Below are positions 14,875-22,787 of a stretch of DNA of 33,247 bases, piece after piece; the stretch's first letter is position 1; each line of letters starts with the position of its first letter. The notes beneath the pieces were generated by a model. The model did no database searches. It saw nothing but the letters and a program-made list of their open reading frames with translations, and was not told the DNA's origin. The stretch is from Promethearchaeota archaeon (lineage in GTDB: Archaea; Asgardarchaeota; Lokiarchaeia; Sigyniarchaeales; SOKP01). The position numbers were made by a program, and so were the translations under genes. The DNA is taken from the NCBI GenBank assembly GCA_011364975.1, contig RDOE01000037.1, positions 1 to 33,247 on the forward strand, in the 5' to 3' direction.

Positions 14875-15570
14875 TTATTTCTTTCCTAATGTTTCTTCTT
14901 CCCACTCTTTATATATTGCCATTAACCTGTCGATTTCCTCAATATTAGCACTTATATTAAAAACAAACTTTTTCGAAATAGAGAAATATTCAGCATAAAT
15001 TTCCTTTCTTTTTATCATCTTCTTGACGACATTAATAATTGTATTTTTATCGGCATGACATTTCTGTGAGACCTCTTTAAGCTTAAAATCGGGATACTTA
15101 ATACCTAGATCTAAAATTTCTCGCTTAATTCTAGAGCGTTCTCTATAATTTGGGATAATTTTCAATAAAATAGTCATCAAAAGCATCCCATAATACATTA
15201 TAGGAGTGATATAAAACCATATAGGAAAACTCCTTGATAAAAAGTAATTTTGGAAAAAAAAAGGGAGAAATCTTAGAAAAGAGTCTGCTCCTATGGTTAA
15301 TACTTGAAATAAGATTAATTTGTTAAGATTTAAGTAGATCGCAAATAAAAAGGAAATGAAAAAGAATATAATAATTAAAAATGATGATATTGAAGTAAAA
15401 GCAGAGAAATTTTCATAAAATATTTGCCACCAACTATTGGATGGTATATACTGCAACATATCCATATATAAATCAGATATGATGTTTATATCCATACGGG
15501 ATAAATAAAATGAAAGAATTATAAAGACAAACTGGATGACCCCAATGAACTTTAATAGTGTGCTATTCAT
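14875..15570 (-). CDS. four-helix membrane protein with C-terminal winged-helix-like domain (copy 2)
   Basis: The product is 231 residues from the ATG at 15570. A TTG at 15633 would add 21 residues and overlap the upstream gene by 37 bases. Four hydrophobic helices fill about residues 1-145. The last 85 residues form a soluble domain with a helix-turn-helix-like run (FKLKEVSQKCHADKNTIINVVKKMI), then EIYAEYF and a beta-hairpin wing. It ends with FNISANIEEIDRLMAIYKEWEEE. The ending is nearly repeated in the upstream neighbour (EIYAEYS and FNKEANIEQIDRLMEKYRIWEE), so the two arose by duplication. The domain resembles the wing and C-terminal helix of PCI-type winged helices, by eye only. The function is unknown; membrane-tethered regulator or scaffold are both possible. 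Confidence 0.72.
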   Translation of the reverse strand: MNSTLLKFIGVIQFVFIILSFYLSRMDINIISDLYMDMLQYIPSNSWWQIFYENFSAFTSISSFLIIIFFFISFLFAIYLNLNKLILFQVLTIGADSFLRFLPFFFQNYFLSRSFPIWFYITPIMYYGMLLMTILLKIIPNYRERSRIKREILDLGIKYPDFKLKEVSQKCHADKNTIINVVKKMIKRKEIYAEYFSISKKFVFNISANIEEIDRLMAIYKEWEEETLGKK

Positions 15571-15596
15571 TTTTTTAATGTTATTTATCTTTAAAA

Positions 15597-16286
15597 TTAA
15601 ATTTCTTTTTTTTTGTAAATATTCTCTTCCCAAATTCTATATTTTTCCATGAGCCTGTCTATTTGTTCAATATTGGCTTCTTTGTTAAACTCAACAAATT
15701 TCTTTTTTTTTGAGTATTCTGCATAAATTTCTTTATTAGCCACCATTTGAAATATTATATGCTCCACTTTCCTTCTATTTATCGCAGACTTTTCAGAAAT
15801 ATCTCTAACTTCTAATCGTGCGAATTTTGTTCCAAAATTTAACAATAACTTTTTAATTAATGAAGATGCTTTCTTATTGGGGATATATACTAAGTACATA
15901 AGGTAAATGCTAATTGCTATAATTGCTCCCATAATAAAGTAATAATAAGCAATAAATATAGTGGGGATCAGACCATAAGTTCTTAGAATATTGTTCAGAT
16001 CAATTATCATTAAATAACAGCTAAAAAATCCAAAGATAGACGCAAGTCTAAACCTAAACTTGTAAAAAAAAATAACAGAAACGAAGATCAACCCGAAAAT
16101 AGTTGTTCCAAAAACACTAGAAAAAATTTCGAATATCATAAATGCTTCATTGGACATCAACAGCTCTGCTTGTATCTCAGAATAAAATAGATCTCTAAAT
16201 ATCAGATTTATTGTTGATAATAACGTTATTAAAACATATATAAATCTAATTAACCAATTCTTTATCTTATATATACTGACTATCAT
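15597..16286 (-). CDS. four-helix membrane protein with C-terminal winged-helix-like domain (copy 1)
   Basis: This is the upstream member of the tandem pair, 229 residues with an ATG start. Four or five membrane helices (about 8-140) are followed by a cytoplasmic winged-helix-like domain: LEVRDISEKSAINRRKVEHIIFQMV, then NKEIYAEYSKKKKFVEF as wing. The closing helix ANIEQIDRLMEKYRIWEE matches its neighbour closely, whereas the membrane halves have diverged. The downstream copy starts 26 bases after its stop, so one transcript probably carries both, and the proteins may form heteromers. The arrangement recalls, on a smaller scale, the 775-residue protein at 3.2-5.6 kb. No characterised family is recognised. 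Confidence 0.75.
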   Translation of the reverse strand: MIVSIYKIKNWLIRFIYVLITLLSTINLIFRDLFYSEIQAELLMSNEAFMIFEIFSSVFGTTIFGLIFVSVIFFYKFRFRLASIFGFFSCYLMIIDLNNILRTYGLIPTIFIAYYYFIMGAIIAISIYLMYLVYIPNKKASSLIKKLLLNFGTKFARLEVRDISEKSAINRRKVEHIIFQMVANKEIYAEYSKKKKFVEFNKEANIEQIDRLMEKYRIWEENIYKKKEI

Positions 16287-16599
16287 TTAATACGAAATCG
16301 AAAGTATTCTAACACTTGTATTATTATCTTGATATTAAATAATTATCATCTTGACTTATTAAAAGTTTCATAAGCATTATTACGGTAAAAGTATGAGAGT
16401 TATAGAATATTGATAAATCTTGAAGATCTTGCATAAAGATTGTCAAAAAGAAAAACTAATTAAGAATTTTAAGAATGAGAAATATTATAATTCCTATTAC
16501 TAATCTATTGTTTAGAAGGGAAATCTTTTTTTTATTTGAAATTCTTTTTATTTAAACGGATGCTTAACCAAATTAATATTAACTAAATTAAAATGATTA
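16287..16599. other. gene-free divergent promoter region
   Basis: These 313 bases separate the minus-strand membrane pair from the plus-strand chelatase gene. The only notable element is a T-rich TATA-like string TTTTTATTTAAA (16545-16556), about 45 bases before the chelatase start and a plausible promoter. I see no RNA gene, repeat or small coding sequence. Confidence 0.4.
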
Positions 16600-18810
16600 A
16601 TGATGAAAAAGATCAATTTTCCTTTTACAGCGATTCTAGGACAAGATAAGATGAAATTGGGGTTGATTCTTAATGTTATTGATCCTCAGATTGGAGGAGT
16701 TCTATTAACAGGTCAACAAGGCACAGGTAAATCTACCGCAGTTCGCTCACTCGTCGAAGTAATGCCCGAAATTGAAGTAGTAAAAGGTTGTCAATTTTCA
16801 TGTAATCCAAAATTTGGATTAGATGATTTATGTCAGGAATGTCAAATTAAGCTTGAAAGAAAAGAGATAGAAATTGAAAAGCGTGAAATGAAACTGATAA
16901 ATCTACCGCTAGGGGTAACGGAAGACATGGTTACAGGTTCTTTGTCTATTGATAAAGTCTTAACAGAAGGGATAAGGAGTCTCCACCCAGGCTTACTTGC
17001 TAAAGCTAATAGAGGTATACTTTATATTGATGAGATTAATCTTCTGCAAGATCATATTGTTGATACTTTATTAGATGCATCTGCTTCTGGCGTTAACATC
17101 ATCGAGAGAGAAGGGATTTCTGTAGTACATCCTAGCCGTTTCATACTGGTGGGTAGTATGAATCCTGAAGAAGGAGAATTGCGCCCTCAAATTGCGGACA
17201 GATTGGGATTAGAAGTTAAAATATTAGCACCAAGAGATGCTAAATTGCGAGCTGAAATCACTAAGCGAGTTATTGATTTTGATGATAACCCTAAAGAATT
17301 CATTAAAGAGTATGAGGCACCCCAAGAAGAATTACGTAATAAAATAATCAAGGCTCGTAAAATTTTAAATTCAGTAAAAATTCCGGCTTCCGTATATGAA
17401 TTTGTTTCTAGATTAGTTAGTGAGTTAGATATTTTTTCCCAGAGAGCTGATATAACTTTCATTCGATGTGCACGAGCTCATGCTGCATTTGGAGGGAGAA
17501 CTCAAGTAATAGAAGAGGATTTAAATGCTGCTATGGATCTAGTTTTTGAGCATAGAATTAAATCCTTACATTATGAAATGACACCTGAGGAAGTGAAAGC
17601 TAAGGTTATTGAGGTATACGGAAAAATAGAAAAAGCACTTGAAGATCCAAAAGTATATCAACCTAATAAAGATACGGAAGGCCCCTTAAAGCATGATGAT
17701 ACTCCACAGAAGGAATTTAAACGACAATCCGTCGACCCAAAGAAAGTAGATATACCTGAGACAGAAGAGCAAAAATTACCACCTCCAAAATATCCTGATA
17801 ATAAAAAGAGAAATCCTACACCTGCTGGTGGTTGGAAAGTAAAAAATGTTCCTGAGTTTGATGATATGGATTTCAATTTTTTTGAAACTGACTCCGATAC
17901 CATGCCCTTGATATATAAAATGGAAAAAAGAATAACCTCAATTTTAGACACCATAAGGAAAGAAAGAAAGGTGACTAATTATGGCGGAAGAGGGATTGGC
18001 AGACGTATAAAAATTGCCTCTTCTCAGAAAGGAAGATATGTATCTTATAGGCAACCAATAAATAAACCGAAGAGTTTAGCATTAGATGCCACTATAAGGA
18101 ATTATTTAAAAAATACAATCTATAATGAGACTAATGTCGAATTTCCAATTAAATTTGACAAATATGATTTAATGGATAAAATTTATGAATATCGGGCTCC
18201 TTTAGTTTTATTCTTTGTTTTAGATAGCTCCGCTTCAATGTATTATGTTATCAAACAAATGACTGATGTTATCCTTTCATTACAACGAGAAGGATATCGT
18301 AAAAAAGATAAAATTAGTTTACTTGTATTTAGGGGTAAGCAAGCTATTGTTCTACAAGAACCAACGGTACATTTTAAAACTGCCATTAACAAATTAAAAA
18401 AGATAGAAGGTAAATCATATACACCTATGGCAGCTGCATTAACAAAGGTTATGAAATTAATAAATGCTGAGAAATTAAAAAACCGAAATGTAATTCCCGT
18501 TATCTTTATTTGTTCTGATTGTGGAGCTAACATCTCATATAAATATCCTGATCTTATTGCCCAGGTTCAATCGGATTATACTATTATAATTAATGAATTG
18601 AAAGAAATAACCAAAAATTTATCAAAGAAAGGAGTTCATATGGTTGTGTTAGAACCAAAGAAATCTTATGCTACTCAAGCATTAGGAGTAAATACTTATG
18701 CCGCAGACGAAATAAAAAAGAATTTCAAGATCTTTGGTGAAGCAGAAATTTTCCAATTTGATAGATATAATCCTAAAAACCTTATATTAGAATTGAAAAA
18801 AATTCTATAA
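16600..18810 (+). CDS. ChlI-ChlD-type chelatase fusion (AAA+ ATPase plus VWA domain)
   Basis: This 736-residue protein fuses the two motor subunits of class I metal chelatases. The AAA+ part (about 5-345) has Walker A GQQGTGKST (38-46), Walker B LYIDE (140-144), sensor Asn in GSMNPEEGELRPQIADR and arginine finger R200. Cysteines C63, C67, C77 and C80 form the Cys-rich insert seen in many archaeal and bacterial members. A Pro/Lys/Glu-rich linker (350-410) leads to the ChlD-typical GGRGIGRR and GRYVSYR motifs. The integrin-I/VWA domain follows, with MIDAS DSSAS (541-545) and T607. Such proteins drive Mg insertion for chlorophyll or, with CobN, cobalt insertion for cobamides. Without photosynthesis the latter is more likely, but no CobN is in view. 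MoxR/VWA chaperone-like roles are less likely. ATG at 16603 is an alternative start. Confidence 0.9.
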   Translation: MMKKINFPFTAILGQDKMKLGLILNVIDPQIGGVLLTGQQGTGKSTAVRSLVEVMPEIEVVKGCQFSCNPKFGLDDLCQECQIKLERKEIEIEKREMKLINLPLGVTEDMVTGSLSIDKVLTEGIRSLHPGLLAKANRGILYIDEINLLQDHIVDTLLDASASGVNIIEREGISVVHPSRFILVGSMNPEEGELRPQIADRLGLEVKILAPRDAKLRAEITKRVIDFDDNPKEFIKEYEAPQEELRNKIIKARKILNSVKIPASVYEFVSRLVSELDIFSQRADITFIRCARAHAAFGGRTQVIEEDLNAAMDLVFEHRIKSLHYEMTPEEVKAKVIEVYGKIEKALEDPKVYQPNKDTEGPLKHDDTPQKEFKRQSVDPKKVDIPETEEQKLPPPKYPDNKKRNPTPAGGWKVKNVPEFDDMDFNFFETDSDTMPLIYKMEKRITSILDTIRKERKVTNYGGRGIGRRIKIASSQKGRYVSYRQPINKPKSLALDATIRNYLKNTIYNETNVEFPIKFDKYDLMDKIYEYRAPLVLFFVLDSSASMYYVIKQMTDVILSLQREGYRKKDKISLLVFRGKQAIVLQEPTVHFKTAINKLKKIEGKSYTPMAAALTKVMKLINAEKLKNRNVIPVIFICSDCGANISYKYPDLIAQVQSDYTIIINELKEITKNLSKKGVHMVVLEPKKSYATQALGVNTYAADEIKKNFKIFGEAEIFQFDRYNPKNLILELKKIL

Positions 18811-18854
18811 AATTATTAAAAATTTCTTTTAACCTTCATTTCTTAATATCCATA

Positions 18855-20096
18855 ATGGCGATAAAAAAGGAATCTGTTCTAATTATAGGTTTTAATACGC
18901 GCCCTCTAGCTTTTTCTTTATGTAATGCCGGGTATGACGTTTATGCCATAGATTTCTTTGGAGATTTAGATCTTTATCCCTTTGTGAAGGATACCCTTAT
19001 TTTAACGAAGGAGTTAAACTCTAGCTACGATCTACTTAAAGATAGTTATAGTGATTTTATTCCAGCACTAACTTTTAGATTTTTAGAAAAATATTCTGAT
19101 ATTGATTATTATCTTATCGGAAGTGGATTAGATGATCACTTTGAAGAAAGGAAGTTAATTTTAAATATGTTAATTCAAAAAAGAAATCAAATTCATAGTC
19201 TTAATAATGATTTAGATGTTATAAAGCGTGCTCGTGATATAGAATATCTTTATGACTTTTTAAGAGAATTTGATTATAAAGTACCTAAGATAATATCGTT
19301 CAAAGAAAATGATATTAGTCTCCAATATCCATTAATACTCAAAAAGAGGAAAAGTTCTGGGGGTATTAATATCTATAAAATTAAAAACAATGATGAAATG
19401 GTATTAACTCTTAAATTCCTTAAAAAAGATGGATTTAATCCTTATGAATGGATAATTCAAGAATTTATAGAGGGTATTTCAGTTAGTTGTACAGTTATAG
19501 CAAATGGAGTTGAGAGTAAAGTTATATCAATTAATCGCCAAATAATTGGTGAAAAATTTGTAAATTCCCCCAAAGAATTTATGTATTGTGGTAATGTTGT
19601 ACCCGCAAACTTACTAGAAAATGATAATGAACTAATAAAAAAAATATCTCTTCTTTTATCCAACAAACTCAATTTAAAAGGAATTAATGGATTTGATTAT
19701 GTCTTGAAGGATCATTACCCATATTTAATGGAAATTAATCCTAGAATCCCGGGTTCTATAAGAGTCTCTGAAGAAGCTTTAGACGTTAACCTTTTAGATT
19801 TGCATGTTAAAAGCTTTAAGAAGGAACATTGGAATGATATAAAAGTGCTTATTGATAAAACAGATTTTAAGAATTTCTCAACTAAATTGATATTTTTCGC
19901 CCCGAAATTAATCAACGGAAAGATAATTTCGCAAATAAATGCTCTTGATAATATACACGATAAATCAGACCCAAAAAAAGAAATTTTGAAAAATGCACCG
20001 GTATGTTCAATATTATTTAAGGATAAAACATTTGCTGCCTCATATTTTGGAGCTTTAAAAATTGTAGATAATATAATGAAGATTATTTCAGCTTAG
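18855..20096 (+). CDS. ATP-grasp ligase (COG2232-like)
   Basis: This 413-residue protein begins with a Rossmann-like pre-ATP-grasp domain (LIIGFNTRPLAFSLCNAGYDVYAIDFFGDLDL). The NTRP motif is typical of archaeal ATP-grasp proteins annotated as predicted ATP-dependent carboligases. The ATP-grasp fold follows, with PLILKKRKSSGG (nucleotide and glycine loop, about 159-170), EWIIQEFIEG (198-207) and the Mg ligands E293 and N295 in MEINPRIPGS. Enzymes of this fold join a carboxylate to an amine or thiol via an acyl-phosphate; homologues in methanogens act in cofactor synthesis, but the substrate here is unknown. It starts 44 bases after the chelatase stop on the same strand, so a shared transcript and a cofactor-related role are plausible. 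It ends four bases from the convergent Roadblock gene. Confidence 0.82.
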   Translation: MAIKKESVLIIGFNTRPLAFSLCNAGYDVYAIDFFGDLDLYPFVKDTLILTKELNSSYDLLKDSYSDFIPALTFRFLEKYSDIDYYLIGSGLDDHFEERKLILNMLIQKRNQIHSLNNDLDVIKRARDIEYLYDFLREFDYKVPKIISFKENDISLQYPLILKKRKSSGGINIYKIKNNDEMVLTLKFLKKDGFNPYEWIIQEFIEGISVSCTVIANGVESKVISINRQIIGEKFVNSPKEFMYCGNVVPANLLENDNELIKKISLLLSNKLNLKGINGFDYVLKDHYPYLMEINPRIPGSIRVSEEALDVNLLDLHVKSFKKEHWNDIKVLIDKTDFKNFSTKLIFFAPKLINGKIISQINALDNIHDKSDPKKEILKNAPVCSILFKDKTFAASYFGALKIVDNIMKIISA

Positions 20097-20100
20097 AAGT

Positions 20101-20868
20101 CTATTTAATAATTGATTTTATTTTTACGATATAGGATCCTAATTTTCGTTCATCTGCTTCTGGTACAGCTATTGCAATAATTCTAGTATCATCTAATTCA
20201 TGTATTATAATGGAACCGTTCTCACCTCCAATAATTGAAAATTCCAGTCCTTCCTCAAGTAAAACTCCCGCTAAATTATAAATTGCTGATGACATCGCTG
20301 ATAACATTGGTTCTGGCATTGTCGATTGTACTTTAATTGGTAAACCATCTTTAGTGATTATTGCAATTACTAATGCATTTGGAATGGCTCGCTTTAAAGC
20401 TACAAAAACTTCCTCTTTAATTAAATCACTAGTTTCTATTATGGCACTTATCTGAATCGCAAACCTTTTTAAACTATTGATGTATGAGTCAATTCCTTCC
20501 AATTCAGCCAGTTGCCTATTCAAATAGGCAATCAACGCAATACTTTCCGTTAAGATAGATAAGATTATTCTTTCCTTACCAGTGATTAAGTTATACGAGA
20601 TTCTTTGATTTAAAGAGTCATTTAAAATTTTCGAAGAAAGGAACACCAAGCTACTGCTTGCAGCAGAAATTTCAGACTTGGTCATTTTTATAGTCTTTTT
20701 AAATCTACTCGCTAAATGAGTCCCCCCATGGGTTGATATAGACATTCCAAGAATACTTTTTTGATCAAGTAAGTGCTTCTCTATCAATTCATTTAAATCC
20801 ACATCTAACTGTTTAATACTCTCATCCAGATTCATAGGATTATAATAATTGTAATCAAATATAAACAT
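20101..20868 (-). CDS. tandem Roadblock/LC7-domain protein
   Basis: The 255 residues contain two Roadblock-like folds. The first (about 38-145) runs from ILGMSISTHGGTHLASRF through a long Ser/Leu helix (SAASSSLVFLSSKIL) to beta strands and a closing helix. The second (about 155-255) is clearer: ALVIAIITKDGLPIKVQ, then a helix PEPMLSAMSSAIYNLAGVLLEE, strands FSIIGGENGSIIIHEL and TRIIAIAVPEADERKLG, and a final helix. Roadblock proteins usually dimerise and bind small Ras-like GTPases (as in MglB, Ragulator and dynein light chain). A tandem copy could form an intramolecular dimer. Asgard archaea carry many Roadblock and small-GTPase genes, but no GTPase lies in this window. ATG at 20835 is an alternative start. 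It is divergent from the coiled-coil gene, with 176 bases between. Confidence 0.8.
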   Translation of the reverse strand: MFIFDYNYYNPMNLDESIKQLDVDLNELIEKHLLDQKSILGMSISTHGGTHLASRFKKTIKMTKSEISAASSSLVFLSSKILNDSLNQRISYNLITGKERIILSILTESIALIAYLNRQLAELEGIDSYINSLKRFAIQISAIIETSDLIKEEVFVALKRAIPNALVIAIITKDGLPIKVQSTMPEPMLSAMSSAIYNLAGVLLEEGLEFSIIGGENGSIIIHELDDTRIIAIAVPEADERKLGSYIVKIKSIIK

Positions 20869-21011
20869 ATTCTTGAATTCTATTTAAACGAATTTTAAAA
20901 GTACCTCTAAGATTGAGATTCTATTGTTGAAATTATAAATAATATTTGTGTTTTTAAAAAGAAATAATTGACTTATATACTAAGAATTAAAAAGATATTA
21001 TTTTATTATTA

Positions 21012-21020
21012 TTTATAAAT
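21012..21020 (+). promoter_or_regulatory. TATA box for a near-leaderless transcript
   Basis: TTTATAAAT is centred at 21016, 29 bases before the ATG at 21045. Archaeal transcription starts about 25-27 bases from the box centre, so the message would begin almost at the start codon. This supports the ATG at 21045 over the TTG at 21033. Confidence 0.55.
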
Positions 21021-21044
21021 TGCATAACATTTTTGAGTAAAATT

Positions 21045-22001
21045 ATGGATCAATCGAAAAATAAATCAGGGACAAAAGAAACTGATCTAACTTACCTAAA
21101 AGAAGAGCTAGATAAGAAGAACAAAATAATCAAACAATTAGCAGAAAAGATCGATGAGTTCGAAAATACTTTAAAGCAATTTTCTGATGTCGAGCTAAAG
21201 ATAAAAAATAAAGATGACCTAATTGATAATCAAAAAAGATCGCTTAATTTGAAAGAAGATCAAATCAAAACTCTTAAAGATTCGATGAATTTAAAGAATG
21301 AACAGATTAAAACTCTTGAAACATCAATTACAATCAAGGATGAGAAAATCAAAGCCATAGAAAAGTCGATAGAGTTAAAAGAAAGAGAATTAAAGGCTTT
21401 AAACTTATCAACTGTAGATAAAGATCTGTTAAGTGAAAAAGACAATGAAATTGAAAGCTTAAAAGAAAAGGTAAAAGCATTAGGGGAAGAATTAAAGGTT
21501 GTCGATGAGGATTTAGAAGCATTAGAAAATGAAAATGAGAAATTAAGAAATGAATTAGCATCATCGTCTGGCACTAAAATTATTGATTGGACTAATCTAG
21601 AAATTCCTAAGTCCGAAATACTTGAAAAGATGCGAGATATACTTATGAATGCGCTACATAATGTTACAATTGCAGTTCCTGATATAAAAGATTTACAGCA
21701 ACTATATTTGTATGAAATAAGAGCTTCAGTTAATATGAAAATATCTTGTTCTATCGATCCAAGTTTTGAAGAAGATGCTGAACTTTTAGAAGAATTTGAA
21801 AGCCTGGATAATATTTCGATTAGATTATACGAAGGTGAAGATAGATTCGTTATAGATCGCGATGGAGAAGAGTTATTATTAGCAGTGAAGGGTGTAAATG
21901 AAAATAACCATCTTATCATTCATACAAAAGATCCTAAACACATTAAATTTTATCGGGCTATTGTGATGGATTCATGGCTCAGAGCGAGAAAAATTGAGTA
22001 A
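21045..22001 (+). CDS. coiled-coil protein with TrmB/PLD-like C-terminal domain
   Basis: This 318-residue protein has two parts. Residues about 15-180 form a highly charged coiled coil, including four 14-residue units (about 68-123). The rest (about 190-318) is a compact domain: helix SEILEKMRDILMNAL, strand HNVTIAVPDIKDLQQL, strand VNMKISCSIDP and DNISIRLYEGEDRFVIDRDGEELLLAV. It ends IIHTKDPKHIKFYRAIVMDSWLRARKI. The strand order and the ending on a DPKHIKFY-like stretch resemble the phospholipase-D-like sugar-binding domain of TrmB regulators, here without the HTH and without HKD catalytic motifs. The coiled coil probably dimerises it. It is divergent from the double-Roadblock gene, so the two may be functionally linked. 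The function is unknown. Confidence 0.75.
   Translation: MDQSKNKSGTKETDLTYLKEELDKKNKIIKQLAEKIDEFENTLKQFSDVELKIKNKDDLIDNQKRSLNLKEDQIKTLKDSMNLKNEQIKTLETSITIKDEKIKAIEKSIELKERELKALNLSTVDKDLLSEKDNEIESLKEKVKALGEELKVVDEDLEALENENEKLRNELASSSGTKIIDWTNLEIPKSEILEKMRDILMNALHNVTIAVPDIKDLQQLYLYEIRASVNMKISCSIDPSFEEDAELLEEFESLDNISIRLYEGEDRFVIDRDGEELLLAVKGVNENNHLIIHTKDPKHIKFYRAIVMDSWLRARKIE
21246..21413 (+). repeat. four 14-codon tandem repeats within the coiled coil
   Basis: The coiled coil contains four successive 14-residue units: NLKEDQIKTLKDSM, NLKNEQIKTLETSI, TIKDEKIKAIEKSI and ELKERELKALNLST. Hydrophobic positions repeat every seven residues, giving two heptads per unit. The regularity suggests growth by internal duplication. 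Confidence 0.65.
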
Positions 22002-22047
22002 TAAAAGATTTAAAACATAATGATTCTCTTATTCTAAATTTGAGAAT

Positions 22048-22764
22048 TCAATAAAATAGGCAATTTTCTCGTTCACATTTAGAGTTCGATGAAGAAAATT
22101 CACAATGGCTCGGATTATAATTTAAATTAACCCCAAAATTCTCCTTCAAAAACTCTAATGTTTCACATATAGATAACTTAACAGATCTCTTACAGCAATG
22201 CTCTAAGTTATCGGCTATTTTGGATAGTGCTTTTGAAGACATCTTATTAGCTAGCGATCTTGGTATATCTGTACTCGGAGTTGCACTGGTAAATATGCTT
22301 ATAGCTATACCCGATCCTATCCCTGCTCCACAAGAACCGTAGAACCCACACCAACCTCCAGGGATTTTTGATGCCCGCCTAATCGCTTCTTTAATATCCA
22401 GTAAGTTTATTTCCTTTCCATTTGGTTTAAGAATGTTATTATTTCTTAATGTTGTTAAGATTACTGCGGGAGTCAATACATGATGTTCTGGGCCATACAT
22501 TTTGAATTTAGGATGCTTCATAATTTTATCAGCTAACTTAAATGGATCCTTTATTTTTGAAGTTTCACAGATGGACTCAATTATCTCTATAGGTTCTCTA
22601 GAATGACACGTATCACAAATATAATGACCGTCCTCACAATAAATGTTTGTATTAAAAATTTTTCCACAAAATTCACAATTAAGGGTCCTATATTTATCTG
22701 GTTCAACAGTATAAATTAATTTTTTACCACAAATTTCGCAATTATCACTTTTATTATCGTTCAT
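22048..22764 (-). CDS. DUF5714-like protein with N-terminal zinc-binding region
   Basis: The product is 238 residues from the ATG at 22764, which has GGGG just upstream; a TTG nine bases earlier is less likely. The first 60 residues carry CEICGKKL, CEFCGK, YCEDGHYICDTC, a treble-clef or rubredoxin-like arrangement that probably binds zinc. The main domain has the conserved PGGWCGFYGSCGAGIGSGIAISI signature and flanking HHVLTPAVILTTLRN, which I associate with DUF5714. Proteins of this family occur in anaerobic archaea and bacteria; their reaction is unknown. Many conserved cysteines, including CCKRS and the CEFSSSNSKCERENC tail, suggest metal or iron-sulfur binding. It follows the PHP gene by 23 bases on the same strand, so the two form an operon. 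Confidence 0.8.
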   Translation of the reverse strand: MNDNKSDNCEICGKKLIYTVEPDKYRTLNCEFCGKIFNTNIYCEDGHYICDTCHSREPIEIIESICETSKIKDPFKLADKIMKHPKFKMYGPEHHVLTPAVILTTLRNNNILKPNGKEINLLDIKEAIRRASKIPGGWCGFYGSCGAGIGSGIAISIFTSATPSTDIPRSLANKMSSKALSKIADNLEHCCKRSVKLSICETLEFLKENFGVNLNYNPSHCEFSSSNSKCERENCLFY

Positions 22765-22787
22765 TTTCCCCAAAAAACATGATTAAA

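Noticed and set aside
21260..21919. 219-codon minus-strand frame, Ser/Leu/Phe-rich
   Set aside because: Antisense of the coiled-coil gene; its composition is explained by the Lys/Glu/Asp codons of the real gene.
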